Shown here in pieces: positions 34,324 to 42,590 of a stretch of 64,000 nt of DNA (within the stretch, counting starts at the first letter, position 1; each line of letters opens with the position of its first letter). The translations under genes were made by a program, and so were the position numbers. The DNA comes from Plastoroseomonas hellenica. GTDB taxonomy: Bacteria; Pseudomonadota; Alphaproteobacteria; Acetobacterales; Acetobacteraceae. The stretch is from NCBI RefSeq assembly GCF_018129085.1, contig NZ_JAAGBB010000027.1:1-64000 (forward strand), in the 5' to 3' direction. A model generated the notes under the pieces. It worked only from the letters and a program-made list of their open reading frames with translations, was not told where the DNA came from and ran no database searches.

Positions 34324-35304
34324 ATGACCGTGTTCCGCATGCCCCGTCGTGCCTTGTTGGCCGGCGCCGCGACTGCCGCCTTGGCGCCTGCCGCGCAGGC
34401 GGCCTGGGTGCCGCAGCAGCCGATCCGGATCCTGATCGGCTATCCGCCCGGCGGCGCCGTGGACATCCTGGTGCGCGTGGTCGCCGAGGGCATGCAGCGC
34501 GTGCGCGGCGTCGCCGTGGTGGCGGAGGTACGCAGCGGCGCCTATGGCTTCATCGCCGCCCAGGCGGCCGCCCGCTCGGCGCCCGATGGCTATACCTTGG
34601 CCAGTGCCATCATGGGCCTGATGTCGGTGCTGCCGGCGATCCCCGGCATCCCGGTGCCGCTCGACCTCGACCGGGAGCTGACGCCGGTCTCCGTCCTCGC
34701 CGGCACCCCGATGGCGCTGGTCGCGCGGCCTGCCGCGCCCTTCAACGACGTCGAAGGGCTGATCGCCTATGCGCGGCAGCGCGGCGGTGCCGCGACCTAC
34801 GCCTCCTCTGGCAACGGCTCCATCAACCATCTCGGTGCGGCGCTGTTCTGCGGGGCGGTCGGCGTGACCATGACCCATGTCTCCTACCGCGGCGGCGCGC
34901 CGGCGACGCTCGATGTCTCGGCCGGGCGGATCGACATCATGGTCGCCAACGTAGCGGAGGTGGCGCCGCAGATCCGCGGCGGGCAGCTCAAGGGCCTCGG
35001 CGTCACCGCGGCGGAACCGACGCCGCTGATGCCGGAACTGCCGCCGCTCGCGGCACGCATCCCGGCACTCGAGATCAACAACTGGTTTGGCGTCGCGGGT
35101 CCGGCCGGCCTGCCGGCCGAGGTCCGCGACGGGCTCGCCGAGATCTTCGCCGCGGCGGTGCGCGATCCGCAGACCGCGCGCATCCTGATGGAGCGCGGCC
35201 TGATCCCGATCGGCGAGGGCGGCGCCGCCTTCGCGGAGCGCATCCGCCGTGACCGCGCGCGGTGGGCGCAGGTCGTCCAGGCGAACAACATCCGCGGCGA
35301 CTGA
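34324..35304 (+). CDS. Bug-family (TctC) tripartite tricarboxylate transporter receptor
   Basis: A 326-residue periplasmic receptor with a signal ending at AAQA near residue 25, then IRILIGYPPGGAVDILVRVV. The usual NRPGA segment is altered to VRSGAYGFIAA. It also has PDGYTLASAIMGLM and MTHVSYRGGAPATLDVSAGRI. An AGGAGGTGA ribosome binding site, a near-perfect match, precedes the ATG. It is divergent from the LysR gene and 112 bp upstream of hyuA, with a repeat copy in that gap. It probably imports the cyclic amide or hydantoin-like substrate of HyuAB, which is inference. Confidence 0.92.
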   Translation: MTVFRMPRRALLAGAATAALAPAAQAAWVPQQPIRILIGYPPGGAVDILVRVVAEGMQRVRGVAVVAEVRSGAYGFIAAQAAARSAPDGYTLASAIMGLMSVLPAIPGIPVPLDLDRELTPVSVLAGTPMALVARPAAPFNDVEGLIAYARQRGGAATYASSGNGSINHLGAALFCGAVGVTMTHVSYRGGAPATLDVSAGRIDIMVANVAEVAPQIRGGQLKGLGVTAAEPTPLMPELPPLAARIPALEINNWFGVAGPAGLPAEVRDGLAEIFAAAVRDPQTARILMERGLIPIGEGGAAFAERIRRDRARWAQVVQANNIRGD

Positions 35305-35350
35305 CCTTCCCCTTCCCATCCGGCTGACCGCAAGCAGCCCTTTAAGTGGC

Positions 35351-35402
35351 GCGTCCGCTTCAGACCTCCGGGCCCTTCGGCCCTCCGGTCATCGGACGCT
35401 CA
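35351..35402 (-). repeat. 53-bp-class intergenic repeat, copy 1 (inverted)
   Basis: These 52 bases are the near-exact reverse complement of 37489-37541, with one substitution and a small change in the central loop. The copy contains GGGCC and GGCCC arms near its middle. It lies between the Bug gene and hyuA. Confidence 0.85.
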
Positions 35403-35415
35403 GGCAAGGACCATC

Positions 35416-37491
35416 ATGACGGCGTCCCTCTCTCTCGGCATCGATATCGGCGGCACCTTCACCGATCTCGTCATCCTCGATCCCGCCGATGGGGGTGCGG
35501 CCATCTGGAAGGAAAGCACCACGCCGGACGATCCGTCCCGCGGTGCCATGCAGGGCCTGGCGCGGCTGCTCGACCAGAGCGGCATCGCGGCGGGGTCGAT
35601 CGGCCGCGTCGTGCATGCGACGACGCTCTTCACCAATGCGCTGATCGAACGCAAGGGTGCGGCAACCGGCCTGCTCACCACCGCCGGCTTCGCCGATGTG
35701 TTGGAGATCGGGCGGGAGCGGAAATACGAGCTCTACGACCTGTTCCTGGAGATGCCGAAGCCGCTGGTGCCGCGTCCCTGGCGGCGCGAGGTGCGCGAAC
35801 GCCTGGCGCCGGACGGCAGCGTGGAGGTGCCGGTCGATGTCGAGGGCGCGCTGGCGGAGGTGGCGGCCCTGGTCGGCGAGGGCGTCACCAGCCTCGCCAT
35901 CTGCTTCCTGCATGCCTATGCCAATCCGGCGCATGAGCGCGCGGTGGCGGAAGCGGTGGCGCGGCGCTTCCCGAAGCTCTCGCTCTCGCTCTCCTGCGAC
36001 ATCGCACCGGAGATCCGGGAATATCCGCGGGCGGTGACGACGGTCGCCAATGCCTATGTGCGTCCGATCGCGGAGACCTATCTCGACACGCTGGAAGCCG
36101 CGCTGAAGCGCGCCGGCGTACCAGGCGGGCTGTTCCTGATGCTCTCCAATGGTGGCCTGACCCATGTCGCCGAGGCCAAGCGCGCGCCGGTGCAGTTGCT
36201 GGAGAGCGGGCCCGCGGCGGGTGCGCTGGCCGGCGCCTGGTTCGGGCGGCATGCCGGCCTCGACCGCGTGCTCGCCTTCGACATGGGCGGCACCACCGCA
36301 AAGCTCGCGCTCGTCGATGACGGGGAACCGCTGGTCGCCTGGGGCTTTGAAGCGGCGCGTACCAAGCGCTTCCTGCGCGGCTCCGGCCTACCGGTGCAGA
36401 TCGCGACCGTGGAGCTGATCGAGATCGGCGCCGGCGGCGGTTCCATCGCCCGGCGGAGCGAGCTCGGCACGCTGCAAGTGGGGCCGGAGAGCGCGGGCGC
36501 GCAGCCCGGGCCCGTCTGCTACGGCCGTGGCGGCAGCGAGCCGACGGTGACCGATGCCGATCTGGCGCTCGGCTACCTCAACGCGGATTTCTTCCTGGGC
36601 GGCGCGATGCAGATCGACACCGGGCCCGCGAAGGCAGCGCTGGCAAGCTTGGCCGCCACACTTGGCCTCGACGGCGAGCGCGGCGCCTTCGGTGTCCATG
36701 ACGTCGTGAACGAGAACATGGCCGGCGCCGCGCGCGTCGCGATCGCGGAGCGGGGCCGCGTGCCGCGCGACTATGCGCTGCTCGCGACCGGCGGTGCGGC
36801 GCCGGTCCATGCCTGGCATGTCGGTAGCAAGCTCGGTGTCTCCCGCGTCGTCTGCCCCCCGGGCGCGGGCGCGGGCAGCACGATCGGCATGCTGATGGCG
36901 CCGGCGCGCATCGACCGCGTCACCTCCTTCAACAGACCGCTCGCATCCGTGGCCTGGCCCGAGGTCTCCGGCATGTTCGAGGCGCTGGAGAAGGATGCGC
37001 TGGCCGTGGTGCGCGACACCGGCGCCGACCTCGCACGGCGCAGTGTCCGCCGGCTCGCCGACATGCGCTACGTGGGGCAGGGGTCGGAGATCACCGTGGC
37101 GCTGCCGGAGACGCTGGATGCGGCGAGCGTGCTCGGCGCCTTCGAGGCCGCCTATCGCGTGCTGTTCGGCCGCACGCCGCCCGGTGCGGCCGCGCAGTTC
37201 GTGGCGCTGCGGCTCTCCGTCGCGGCACCGATGCCGGGCGCCGGCGGGACGCTCCGCATCGCCAGCGGCAAGGCGGGGGCGGCGGCACTGAAAGGCCGGC
37301 GGCGGGTGCATTTCCCGGATGCCGGGGGTGAGGTCGAGACACCGGTCTATGACCGCTACGCCCTGGCGCCGGGCGCCACCCTCGAAGGCCCGGCGGTCTT
37401 CGAGGAGAATGAGAGCACCTTCGTCGTCGGGCCGGGTGCGCGCATCACCGTGCTGCCCGACGGCTCCATCCTCGCCGAACGCGTGATCTGA
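35416..37491 (+). CDS. hyuA: hydantoinase/oxoprolinase subunit A
   Basis: A 691-residue ATP-dependent hydrolase subunit of the HyuA/5-oxoprolinase/acetone carboxylase alpha family. ASKHA-type nucleotide motifs are seen: LGIDIGGTFTDLVILD at 6-21, HATTLFTNALIERKG near 68, LESGPAAGALAGAW near 260, FDMGGTTAKLAL near 290, and ELIEIGAGGGSIARR near 335. With HyuB it cleaves cyclic amides such as N-methylhydantoin or 5-oxoproline using ATP, in the cytoplasm. It lies between two inverted repeat copies and is followed by its partner at 37565. Its stop codon is the first triplet of the downstream repeat. A second HyuA is encoded at 42587. Confidence 0.93.
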   Translation: MTASLSLGIDIGGTFTDLVILDPADGGAAIWKESTTPDDPSRGAMQGLARLLDQSGIAAGSIGRVVHATTLFTNALIERKGAATGLLTTAGFADVLEIGRERKYELYDLFLEMPKPLVPRPWRREVRERLAPDGSVEVPVDVEGALAEVAALVGEGVTSLAICFLHAYANPAHERAVAEAVARRFPKLSLSLSCDIAPEIREYPRAVTTVANAYVRPIAETYLDTLEAALKRAGVPGGLFLMLSNGGLTHVAEAKRAPVQLLESGPAAGALAGAWFGRHAGLDRVLAFDMGGTTAKLALVDDGEPLVAWGFEAARTKRFLRGSGLPVQIATVELIEIGAGGGSIARRSELGTLQVGPESAGAQPGPVCYGRGGSEPTVTDADLALGYLNADFFLGGAMQIDTGPAKAALASLAATLGLDGERGAFGVHDVVNENMAGAARVAIAERGRVPRDYALLATGGAAPVHAWHVGSKLGVSRVVCPPGAGAGSTIGMLMAPARIDRVTSFNRPLASVAWPEVSGMFEALEKDALAVVRDTGADLARRSVRRLADMRYVGQGSEITVALPETLDAASVLGAFEAAYRVLFGRTPPGAAAQFVALRLSVAAPMPGAGGTLRIASGKAGAAALKGRRRVHFPDAGGEVETPVYDRYALAPGATLEGPAVFEENESTFVVGPGARITVLPDGSILAERVI

Positions 37492-37541
37492 GCGTCCGAT
37501 GACCGGAGGGCCGAAAAGGCCCGGAGGTCTGAATCGGACGC
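37489..37541 (+). repeat. 53-bp-class intergenic repeat, copy 2
   Basis: It begins with the TGA stop of hyuA and ends before hyuB. Central arms GGGCC and GGCCC surround a GAAAA loop, so RNA from either strand can form a hairpin. Copy 1 (35351-35402) is in the opposite orientation on the other side of hyuA. A diverged third copy starts at 63703. Confidence 0.85.
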
Positions 37542-37564
37542 CCCACTGACAAGGAATATAGGCG

Positions 37565-39187
37565 ATGACCGCGAATGAAACCGCGCCGCGGCGCTTCGAT
37601 GCCGTCGAGATCGAGCTGCTGTGGCGGCGCCTGATCTCCCTCGTCGACGAGGCGGCGGCGGCGCTGGTGCGCACCAGCTTCTCGACCCTGGTCCGCGAGA
37701 GCTACGACTTCTCCTGCGTCGTCACCGACGCGACCGGCCAGTCCCTGGTGCAGGCGACCGAGAGCATCCCGAGCTTCATCGGCACCCTGCCGGAGACGGT
37801 GAAGCATTTCCTGCGCTTCTTCCCGGAGGAGACGCTGCAGCCCGGTGACGTGCTGATCACCAACGACCTCTGGCTCGGCACCGGGCATCTGCCCGACATC
37901 ACCGTGGCCAAGCCGATCTTCCGCAACGGTAAGCTCGTCGCCTTCAGCGCCTCGACCGCGCATGCGCCGGATATCGGCGGCAAGATCCGCAGCCCCGAGC
38001 CGCGCGAGGTGTTCGAGGAGGGGTTGCAGATCCCGCCGCTGAAGCTGCTGCGCGCCGGCAAGCCGGACGAGACGCTGCTCGCGATGATCCGCCAGAACGT
38101 GCGCACGCCGGAGCAGACGCTGGGCGATCTCTGGGCCCAGGTGGTGGCGCTCGACCTGATGGAGGAGCGGCTGCTGATCCTGATGGAGCAGGCCTCGCTC
38201 GACCATCTGCGCGACCTCGCCGCCGAGATCCACAGCCGCTGCGAGACCGCCATGCGCGCCGCGATCACGGCGTTGCCGGACGGCGTCTACCGCAGCGAGC
38301 TGCAGACCGACGGGCTGATGGACAAGCCGATCACCATCCGACTGTCCCTGACCATCGCGGGCGATCAGCTCACCGCCGACTTCACCGGGACCGATGCGCA
38401 GGTCGATCGGGCCATCAACTGCGCGCTCTGCTACACCTATGCCATGGTGATGTACGGGGTGAAGGTCTGCACCAGCCCCAACCTGCCGAACAATGAGGGC
38501 GCCTGGCGCCCCATCTCGGTGGTGGCGCCGCCGGGCTGCATCGTGAACCCGGTCTTCCCGGCCTCCGGCGGGTCGCGCATGCTGATCGGCCACTATTTGC
38601 CAATGCTGGTCTTCGGCTGCCTCGGCCAGGTGGTGCCGGAGCGGGTGATGGCCGCCTGCGGATCGCCGATGTGGGGCATGAACCAGTCGGGCGTGAACGC
38701 GGCGGGAAAGCCCTATGCCAACATGTTCTTCTTCAATGGCGGCATGGGCGCCAACATGCGCGGCGACGGCATCTCCTGCCTGTCCTGGCCGTCCAATGTC
38801 TCCTCGACGCCGATCGAGATCAGCGAGCACATCGCGCCCATCCGCGTCCACCACAAGCGACTGCGGCCAGGTAGCGGCGGGCCGGGGCGGCATCGTGGCG
38901 GCCTCGGGCAGGAAGTGCTGATCGAGAGCCGGTCGGAGACGCCGATCGCCGTCTCCTTCCTCGCGGAGCGCACCATCTTCCCGGCCTTCGGCATCGAAGG
39001 CGGCGAGGCGGGCGCGCCGGGTGTGCTCAAGATCAACGGCGAGAAGGTCGATCCCAAGCGGCAATACGTGCTGCAGCGGGGCGACACGGTGTCGCTGGCG
39101 ACCCCGGGCGGCGGTGGGCATGGGCCGGCGGCGGAACGGGCCGAAGCCGCGATCGGCGCCGATCGTGCCGCGGGCTACCTGGGGTAG
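37565..39187 (+). CDS. hyuB: hydantoinase/oxoprolinase subunit B
   Basis: A 540-residue partner subunit of HyuA. Family marks in order: LWRRLISLVDEAAAALVRTSFS at 19-40, NDLWLGTGHLPDITVAKPIF near 100, AHAPDIGGKIRSPEPREVFEEGLQIPP near 133-160, NNEGAWRPISVVAPPGCIVNP near 310, and the glycine-rich PGSGGPGRHRGGLGQE near 435. It forms the second half of the ATP-dependent cyclic amidase or a carboxylase-like complex. It is 73 bp after hyuA, the gap being mostly repeat. A 12-bp hairpin follows its stop. It is paralogous to 40971-42590. Confidence 0.93.
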   Translation: MTANETAPRRFDAVEIELLWRRLISLVDEAAAALVRTSFSTLVRESYDFSCVVTDATGQSLVQATESIPSFIGTLPETVKHFLRFFPEETLQPGDVLITNDLWLGTGHLPDITVAKPIFRNGKLVAFSASTAHAPDIGGKIRSPEPREVFEEGLQIPPLKLLRAGKPDETLLAMIRQNVRTPEQTLGDLWAQVVALDLMEERLLILMEQASLDHLRDLAAEIHSRCETAMRAAITALPDGVYRSELQTDGLMDKPITIRLSLTIAGDQLTADFTGTDAQVDRAINCALCYTYAMVMYGVKVCTSPNLPNNEGAWRPISVVAPPGCIVNPVFPASGGSRMLIGHYLPMLVFGCLGQVVPERVMAACGSPMWGMNQSGVNAAGKPYANMFFFNGGMGANMRGDGISCLSWPSNVSSTPIEISEHIAPIRVHHKRLRPGSGGPGRHRGGLGQEVLIESRSETPIAVSFLAERTIFPAFGIEGGEAGAPGVLKINGEKVDPKRQYVLQRGDTVSLATPGGGGHGPAAERAEAAIGADRAAGYLG

Positions 39188-39196
39188 GCAGGGCGC

Positions 39197-39226
39197 GATG
39201 CAGCACCGTGGAAGCGGTGTTGCATC
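39197..39226 (+). terminator. 12-bp hairpin after hyuB
   Basis: GATGCAGCACCG at 39197-39208 pairs with CGGTGTTGCATC at 39215-39226 (one wobble pair) with a 6-base loop. It begins 9 bases after the hyuB stop and ends just before the GntR operator. There is no T-run. A transcript end here would separate the two hyu modules. Confidence 0.55.
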
Positions 39227-39233
39227 CTCACGA

Positions 39234-39251
39234 ATCCATGTATACATGGAT
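39234..39251. promoter_or_regulatory. perfect 18-bp palindrome, probable GntR operator
   Basis: ATCCATGTATACATGGAT is a perfect palindrome centred on GTATAC, the common core of FCD-type GntR sites. It ends 2 bases before the regulator's ATG at 39254, so binding would block expression of the gene and of the operon behind it. Confidence 0.7.
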
Positions 39252-39253
39252 GC

Positions 39254-40012
39254 ATGATAGAGCGGCCTTTTCCGTTCGACGGCTCCGATGCCGGCCTCAG
39301 CGCGGCGGAGCGCGCCTTCCGCCATGTCTGGCGCGCGATCAGCCAGGGCGCGATCGCGCCCGGCGAGCTGGTCACCGAAGAAGGGCTGGCAGCGGGGCTG
39401 TCCATCAGCCGCACGCCGCTGCGCGACGCCGTGCAGCGCCTGGAAGCGCTCGGCCTCCTGGTGCGGGAGCCGGCGCGCGGGCTTCGCGTTCCGCCCCTCG
39501 ACCTCGACGAGATGGCCCAGCTTTCCGCGACGCGGGAGGTGCTGGAAGGGCTCCTCGCCGCCCAGGCGGCGCGCCGGGTCGCGGCCGGGGAAGCCGATGC
39601 TGCGCCGCTCCGCGCCGCGCATGACCGCCTGGCGCGCGTGATGCGAATCGCCGATGCCGACCTGACGCTCGCCGCCGGGCTAGACTTCCATGAAGCGCTG
39701 CGGCGCCTCGCCGACAACCGCGCCGCGGCGGCCTGCCACCAGCAGGTGCTGCTCGCCTTCGAACGCTACCGCCATCTCGCCCGTGGCGCCGCCGAGCGGC
39801 CGGAGCACGTCCTCGCGGAGCATGCCGCCGTGGTGGCGGCGATCGAAGCGGGCGACGCCGCGGCCGCCGAGCGGGCCATGCGGCGGCACATCGCCGCCGG
39901 CCGCGACATCTATGCAAGCGTCCTTTCGAAGACGCTGCCCAGAACGGGACGACCCTCGCCAAAGACACACGGCCCCATCGGCTTCAGGAGAGACCCGTAT
40001 GAAACGTCGTGA
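39254..40012 (+). CDS. GntR family transcriptional regulator, FCD type
   Basis: A 252-residue regulator. The winged helix-turn-helix spans about 18-85 (ISQGAIAPGELVTEEGLAAGLSISRTPLRDAVQRLEALGLL). The all-helical FCD effector domain follows, with metal-ligand candidates in DFHEALRRLADN and AEHAAVVAAIEAGDAAAAERAMRRHI. FCD proteins usually sense small carboxylates with a bound metal ion. It is headed by a perfect palindrome and overlaps the Bug gene start by 14 bases, so it probably represses the whole Bug-hyuB-hyuA-CoA-transferase-hydratase operon. Confidence 0.92.
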   Translation: MIERPFPFDGSDAGLSAAERAFRHVWRAISQGAIAPGELVTEEGLAAGLSISRTPLRDAVQRLEALGLLVREPARGLRVPPLDLDEMAQLSATREVLEGLLAAQAARRVAAGEADAAPLRAAHDRLARVMRIADADLTLAAGLDFHEALRRLADNRAAAACHQQVLLAFERYRHLARGAAERPEHVLAEHAAVVAAIEAGDAAAAERAMRRHIAAGRDIYASVLSKTLPRTGRPSPKTHGPIGFRRDPYETS

Positions 40013-40967
40013 TCTCGGGGTGATCGCCCTCGCCGGCGCATGGACCGCATCCCGCGCGGCACGATCGCAGACCCCCTGGGCGACGCGCCCCATCCGCCTC
40101 ATCGTGCCTTTCGCCGCCGGCGGCACGGCCGATGTGCTGGCGCGCATCATGGCCGAGCGCCTGACGCCGCGGTGGGGTCAGCAGGTGGTGGTGGAGAATC
40201 GTCCTGGCGCCGGCGGTAATATCGGCGCCGAGGTCGTCGCCCGCGCGGCGGGGGATGGGCACACACTGCTGCTCGGCACCATCGGCATCCACGCGGCCAG
40301 CGCGATCTACGCGAACCTGCCCTATAGCCCGTCCACCGATCTGGCACCGATTACGGTGCTGGCGGACATGCCGAACGCCATCATCGTGCATCCCTCGGTG
40401 CCGGCGCGCACGCTGCAGGAGCTGATCGCATTTGCGCGGCAAAAGCCGGGCGAGCTCACCTTCGGCTCGGCGGGCAACGGCAGCTCCACCCATCTCGCCG
40501 GCGAGCTCTTCCTGCTTTCGACCGGCCTGCGCATGACCCATGTGCCCTATCGCGGCAGCGCCGCGGCGCTGAACGACTTGGCCGCCGGCAATATCCAGGT
40601 GATGTTCGAGAACGTGCCGACCGTGCCGCCTCTGGCCCAGGCCAATGTGGTGCGGGTGCTGGCGGTGACCTCCAGCGAGCGCGTCAGCGTGCTGGACGTG
40701 CCGGCGGCGCAGGAGGCCGGGGCCCCGGGCTACGTGGCGACCGCCTGGATGACGCTGGCGGCCCCCGCCTCGGTTCCCGCGCCGCTGCTGGAGCGGTTGA
40801 ACGCCGATGCCCGGGCGGTGCTCGCCGACCCCGCAGTGCGCGCCCGCTTCGCCTCCCTCGGCGCCATTCCGGTCGGCGGCACCGTCGAGGAGAGCCGGCG
40901 CTTCTTTGCCGCCGAGACGACCAAATGGAACGCGGTGATCAGCGCCGCCGATATCCGGGTGAACTGA
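39999..40967 (+). CDS. Bug-family (TctC) tripartite tricarboxylate transporter receptor
   Basis: A 322-residue periplasmic receptor; the signal MKRRDLGVIALAGAWTASRAARS is short and has two arginines. Family marks: IRLIVPFAAGGTADVLARIM, QQVVVENRPGAGGNIGA, DGHTLLLGTIGIHA, MTHVPYRGSAAALNDLAAGNI. The ATG at 39999 overlaps the GntR 3' end and is preceded by CAGGAGAG. The next gene, hyuB, begins 3 bases after its stop. It should supply the substrate of the second HyuAB pair; no membrane subunit is adjacent. Confidence 0.92.
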   Translation: MKRRDLGVIALAGAWTASRAARSQTPWATRPIRLIVPFAAGGTADVLARIMAERLTPRWGQQVVVENRPGAGGNIGAEVVARAAGDGHTLLLGTIGIHAASAIYANLPYSPSTDLAPITVLADMPNAIIVHPSVPARTLQELIAFARQKPGELTFGSAGNGSSTHLAGELFLLSTGLRMTHVPYRGSAAALNDLAAGNIQVMFENVPTVPPLAQANVVRVLAVTSSERVSVLDVPAAQEAGAPGYVATAWMTLAAPASVPAPLLERLNADARAVLADPAVRARFASLGAIPVGGTVEESRRFFAAETTKWNAVISAADIRVN

Positions 40968-40970
40968 ACC

Positions 40971-42590
40971 ATGCGAACGACGTTCGATGCTGTGACGCTG
41001 GAGCTGCTCTGGACGCGTCTCATTTCCGTGGTGGATGAGGCGGCGGCGGCGCTGCTCAGGACGTCGTTCTCCACCATCGTCCGGGAATCGCACGACTTCG
41101 CTTGCGTGCTGGCCGATGCTCGCGGGCATTCGCTGGTGCAGGCGACGGATGGCGTGCCGTCCTTCCTATGCACCGTGCCGCGTACCATCCGGCACTTCCT
41201 CGACGAATATCCGCCGGAGACGCTGGCGCCGGGCGATATCCTGGCGACCAACGACATCTGGATGGGTACCGGCCACCTGCCGGACATCACCGTCGCCAAG
41301 CCGATCTTCCTCCATGGCCGACTGGTCGGCTTCGCGGGATCGGCCGCGCATGCGCCGGATATCGGCGGGCGCATCCGCACCGCCGAATCGCGCGAGGTGT
41401 TCGAGGAGGGTCTGCAGATCCCGCCGATGAAGGTGATGCGGGCGGGCGTGCTGGACGACACCTTCGCGCGCTTCCTGCGCAAGAACACACGGGTGCCAGA
41501 CCAGGTGATGGGCGACCTCTTCGCCCAGTTCACCGCGCTCGACCTGATGGAGCGGCGGTTGCTGGCCTTGATGGCCGAGCACGGCCTCGACAGCATCGAA
41601 GCGCTGGCCGACGAGATCCAGGGACGCTCCGAGCGCGCGACGCGGGCAGCGATCCGGCAGGTGCCGGACGGGCTCTATCGCGCGGAGGTGCTGACCGACG
41701 GGCTGGCGGAGCCGATCCGGCTGATGGTGGCGCTGCGCAAGGAAGGGGACGCGATCCACGCCGACTATGCCGGCACCGATCCGCAGGTGCCGCGCGGCAT
41801 CAATGTCTGCTTCTCCTACACCTTCGCCTATACCGCCTTCGCCCTGAAGGCGGCGCTCTGCCCGGAGGTGCCGAACAACGAAGGCGCCTTCCGGCCGATC
41901 ACCGTCGACGCGCCACTGGGCTGCATTCTGAACTCGACGCCGCCGGCCGCGGGCGCGAACCGCGCGCTCACCGGCCACTTCCTGCCGCCGCTGATCCTCT
42001 CGGCGCTCGCGCAGGCGATCCCCCGGAAGGTGATCGCGGGCGTCGGCTCCCCGCTCTGGAGCCTAAACTATGCCGGCACGCGCGACGACGGATCGTCGGT
42101 CGCCGACCACTTTTTCATGAATGGCGGCTACGGCGCGAGCGCGGAGCGGGACGGGCCGAACGTGCTGAGCTGGCCGTCCAACGTGTCCGCCGCGCCGATC
42201 GAGATGATCGAGCAGAATTCCGGCTTCCGCGTGCATCACCGGCGGCTGCGCAGCGGCAGCGGCGGGCGCGGGGCGCATCGCGGCGGCACCGGCCAGGAAT
42301 GGCTGTTCGAGAACCGCTCGGCCCGGCCGGTCGCGATCACCTTCATGGCGGAACGCACCAAGCTGGAAGCCGCGGCACCGGGCCTGGCCGGCGGGGAGGC
42401 GGGCGCGCCGGGGGCGGTGCTGATCGATGGCGTGCTCGTCGATCCGAAGCGCCAGCACATCCTGGAGCCCGGCAGCCGGGTGGCGCTGCGCACGCCCGGG
42501 GGCGGCGGCTTCGGCCCGCCCGCGGCGCGCGATGCGGCGGCCGAGGCCACGGACCGGGAAGACGGATTGCTGGAAGGAGATGCGGCATGA
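40971..42590 (+). CDS. hyuB: hydantoinase/oxoprolinase subunit B (second copy)
   Basis: A 539-residue HyuB-type subunit, clearly paralogous to 37565-39187: LELLWTRLISVVDEAAAALLRTSFS, NDIWMGTGHLPDITVAKPIF, AHAPDIGGRIRTAESREVFEEGLQIPP, NNEGAFRPITVDAPLGCILNS and GSGGRGAHRGGTGQE all recur. Here the B subunit precedes the A subunit, opposite to the first module. Its stop overlaps the start of hyuA (ATGA). Substrate class is the same, but specificity may differ. Confidence 0.93.
   Translation: MRTTFDAVTLELLWTRLISVVDEAAAALLRTSFSTIVRESHDFACVLADARGHSLVQATDGVPSFLCTVPRTIRHFLDEYPPETLAPGDILATNDIWMGTGHLPDITVAKPIFLHGRLVGFAGSAAHAPDIGGRIRTAESREVFEEGLQIPPMKVMRAGVLDDTFARFLRKNTRVPDQVMGDLFAQFTALDLMERRLLALMAEHGLDSIEALADEIQGRSERATRAAIRQVPDGLYRAEVLTDGLAEPIRLMVALRKEGDAIHADYAGTDPQVPRGINVCFSYTFAYTAFALKAALCPEVPNNEGAFRPITVDAPLGCILNSTPPAAGANRALTGHFLPPLILSALAQAIPRKVIAGVGSPLWSLNYAGTRDDGSSVADHFFMNGGYGASAERDGPNVLSWPSNVSAAPIEMIEQNSGFRVHHRRLRSGSGGRGAHRGGTGQEWLFENRSARPVAITFMAERTKLEAAAPGLAGGEAGAPGAVLIDGVLVDPKRQHILEPGSRVALRTPGGGGFGPPAARDAAAEATDREDGLLEGDAA

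Noticed and set aside
35351-37541. Inverted repeats around hyuA as the ends of an insertion sequence
   Set aside because: The enclosed gene is hyuA, there is no transposase and no target-site duplication is evident; treated as intergenic repeats instead.
41102-42586. HyuA frame extended upstream to 1200 residues, suggesting a fusion protein
   Set aside because: The extension is another frame of hyuB; the ATGA junction at 42587 and the DIGGTFTD start show separate genes.
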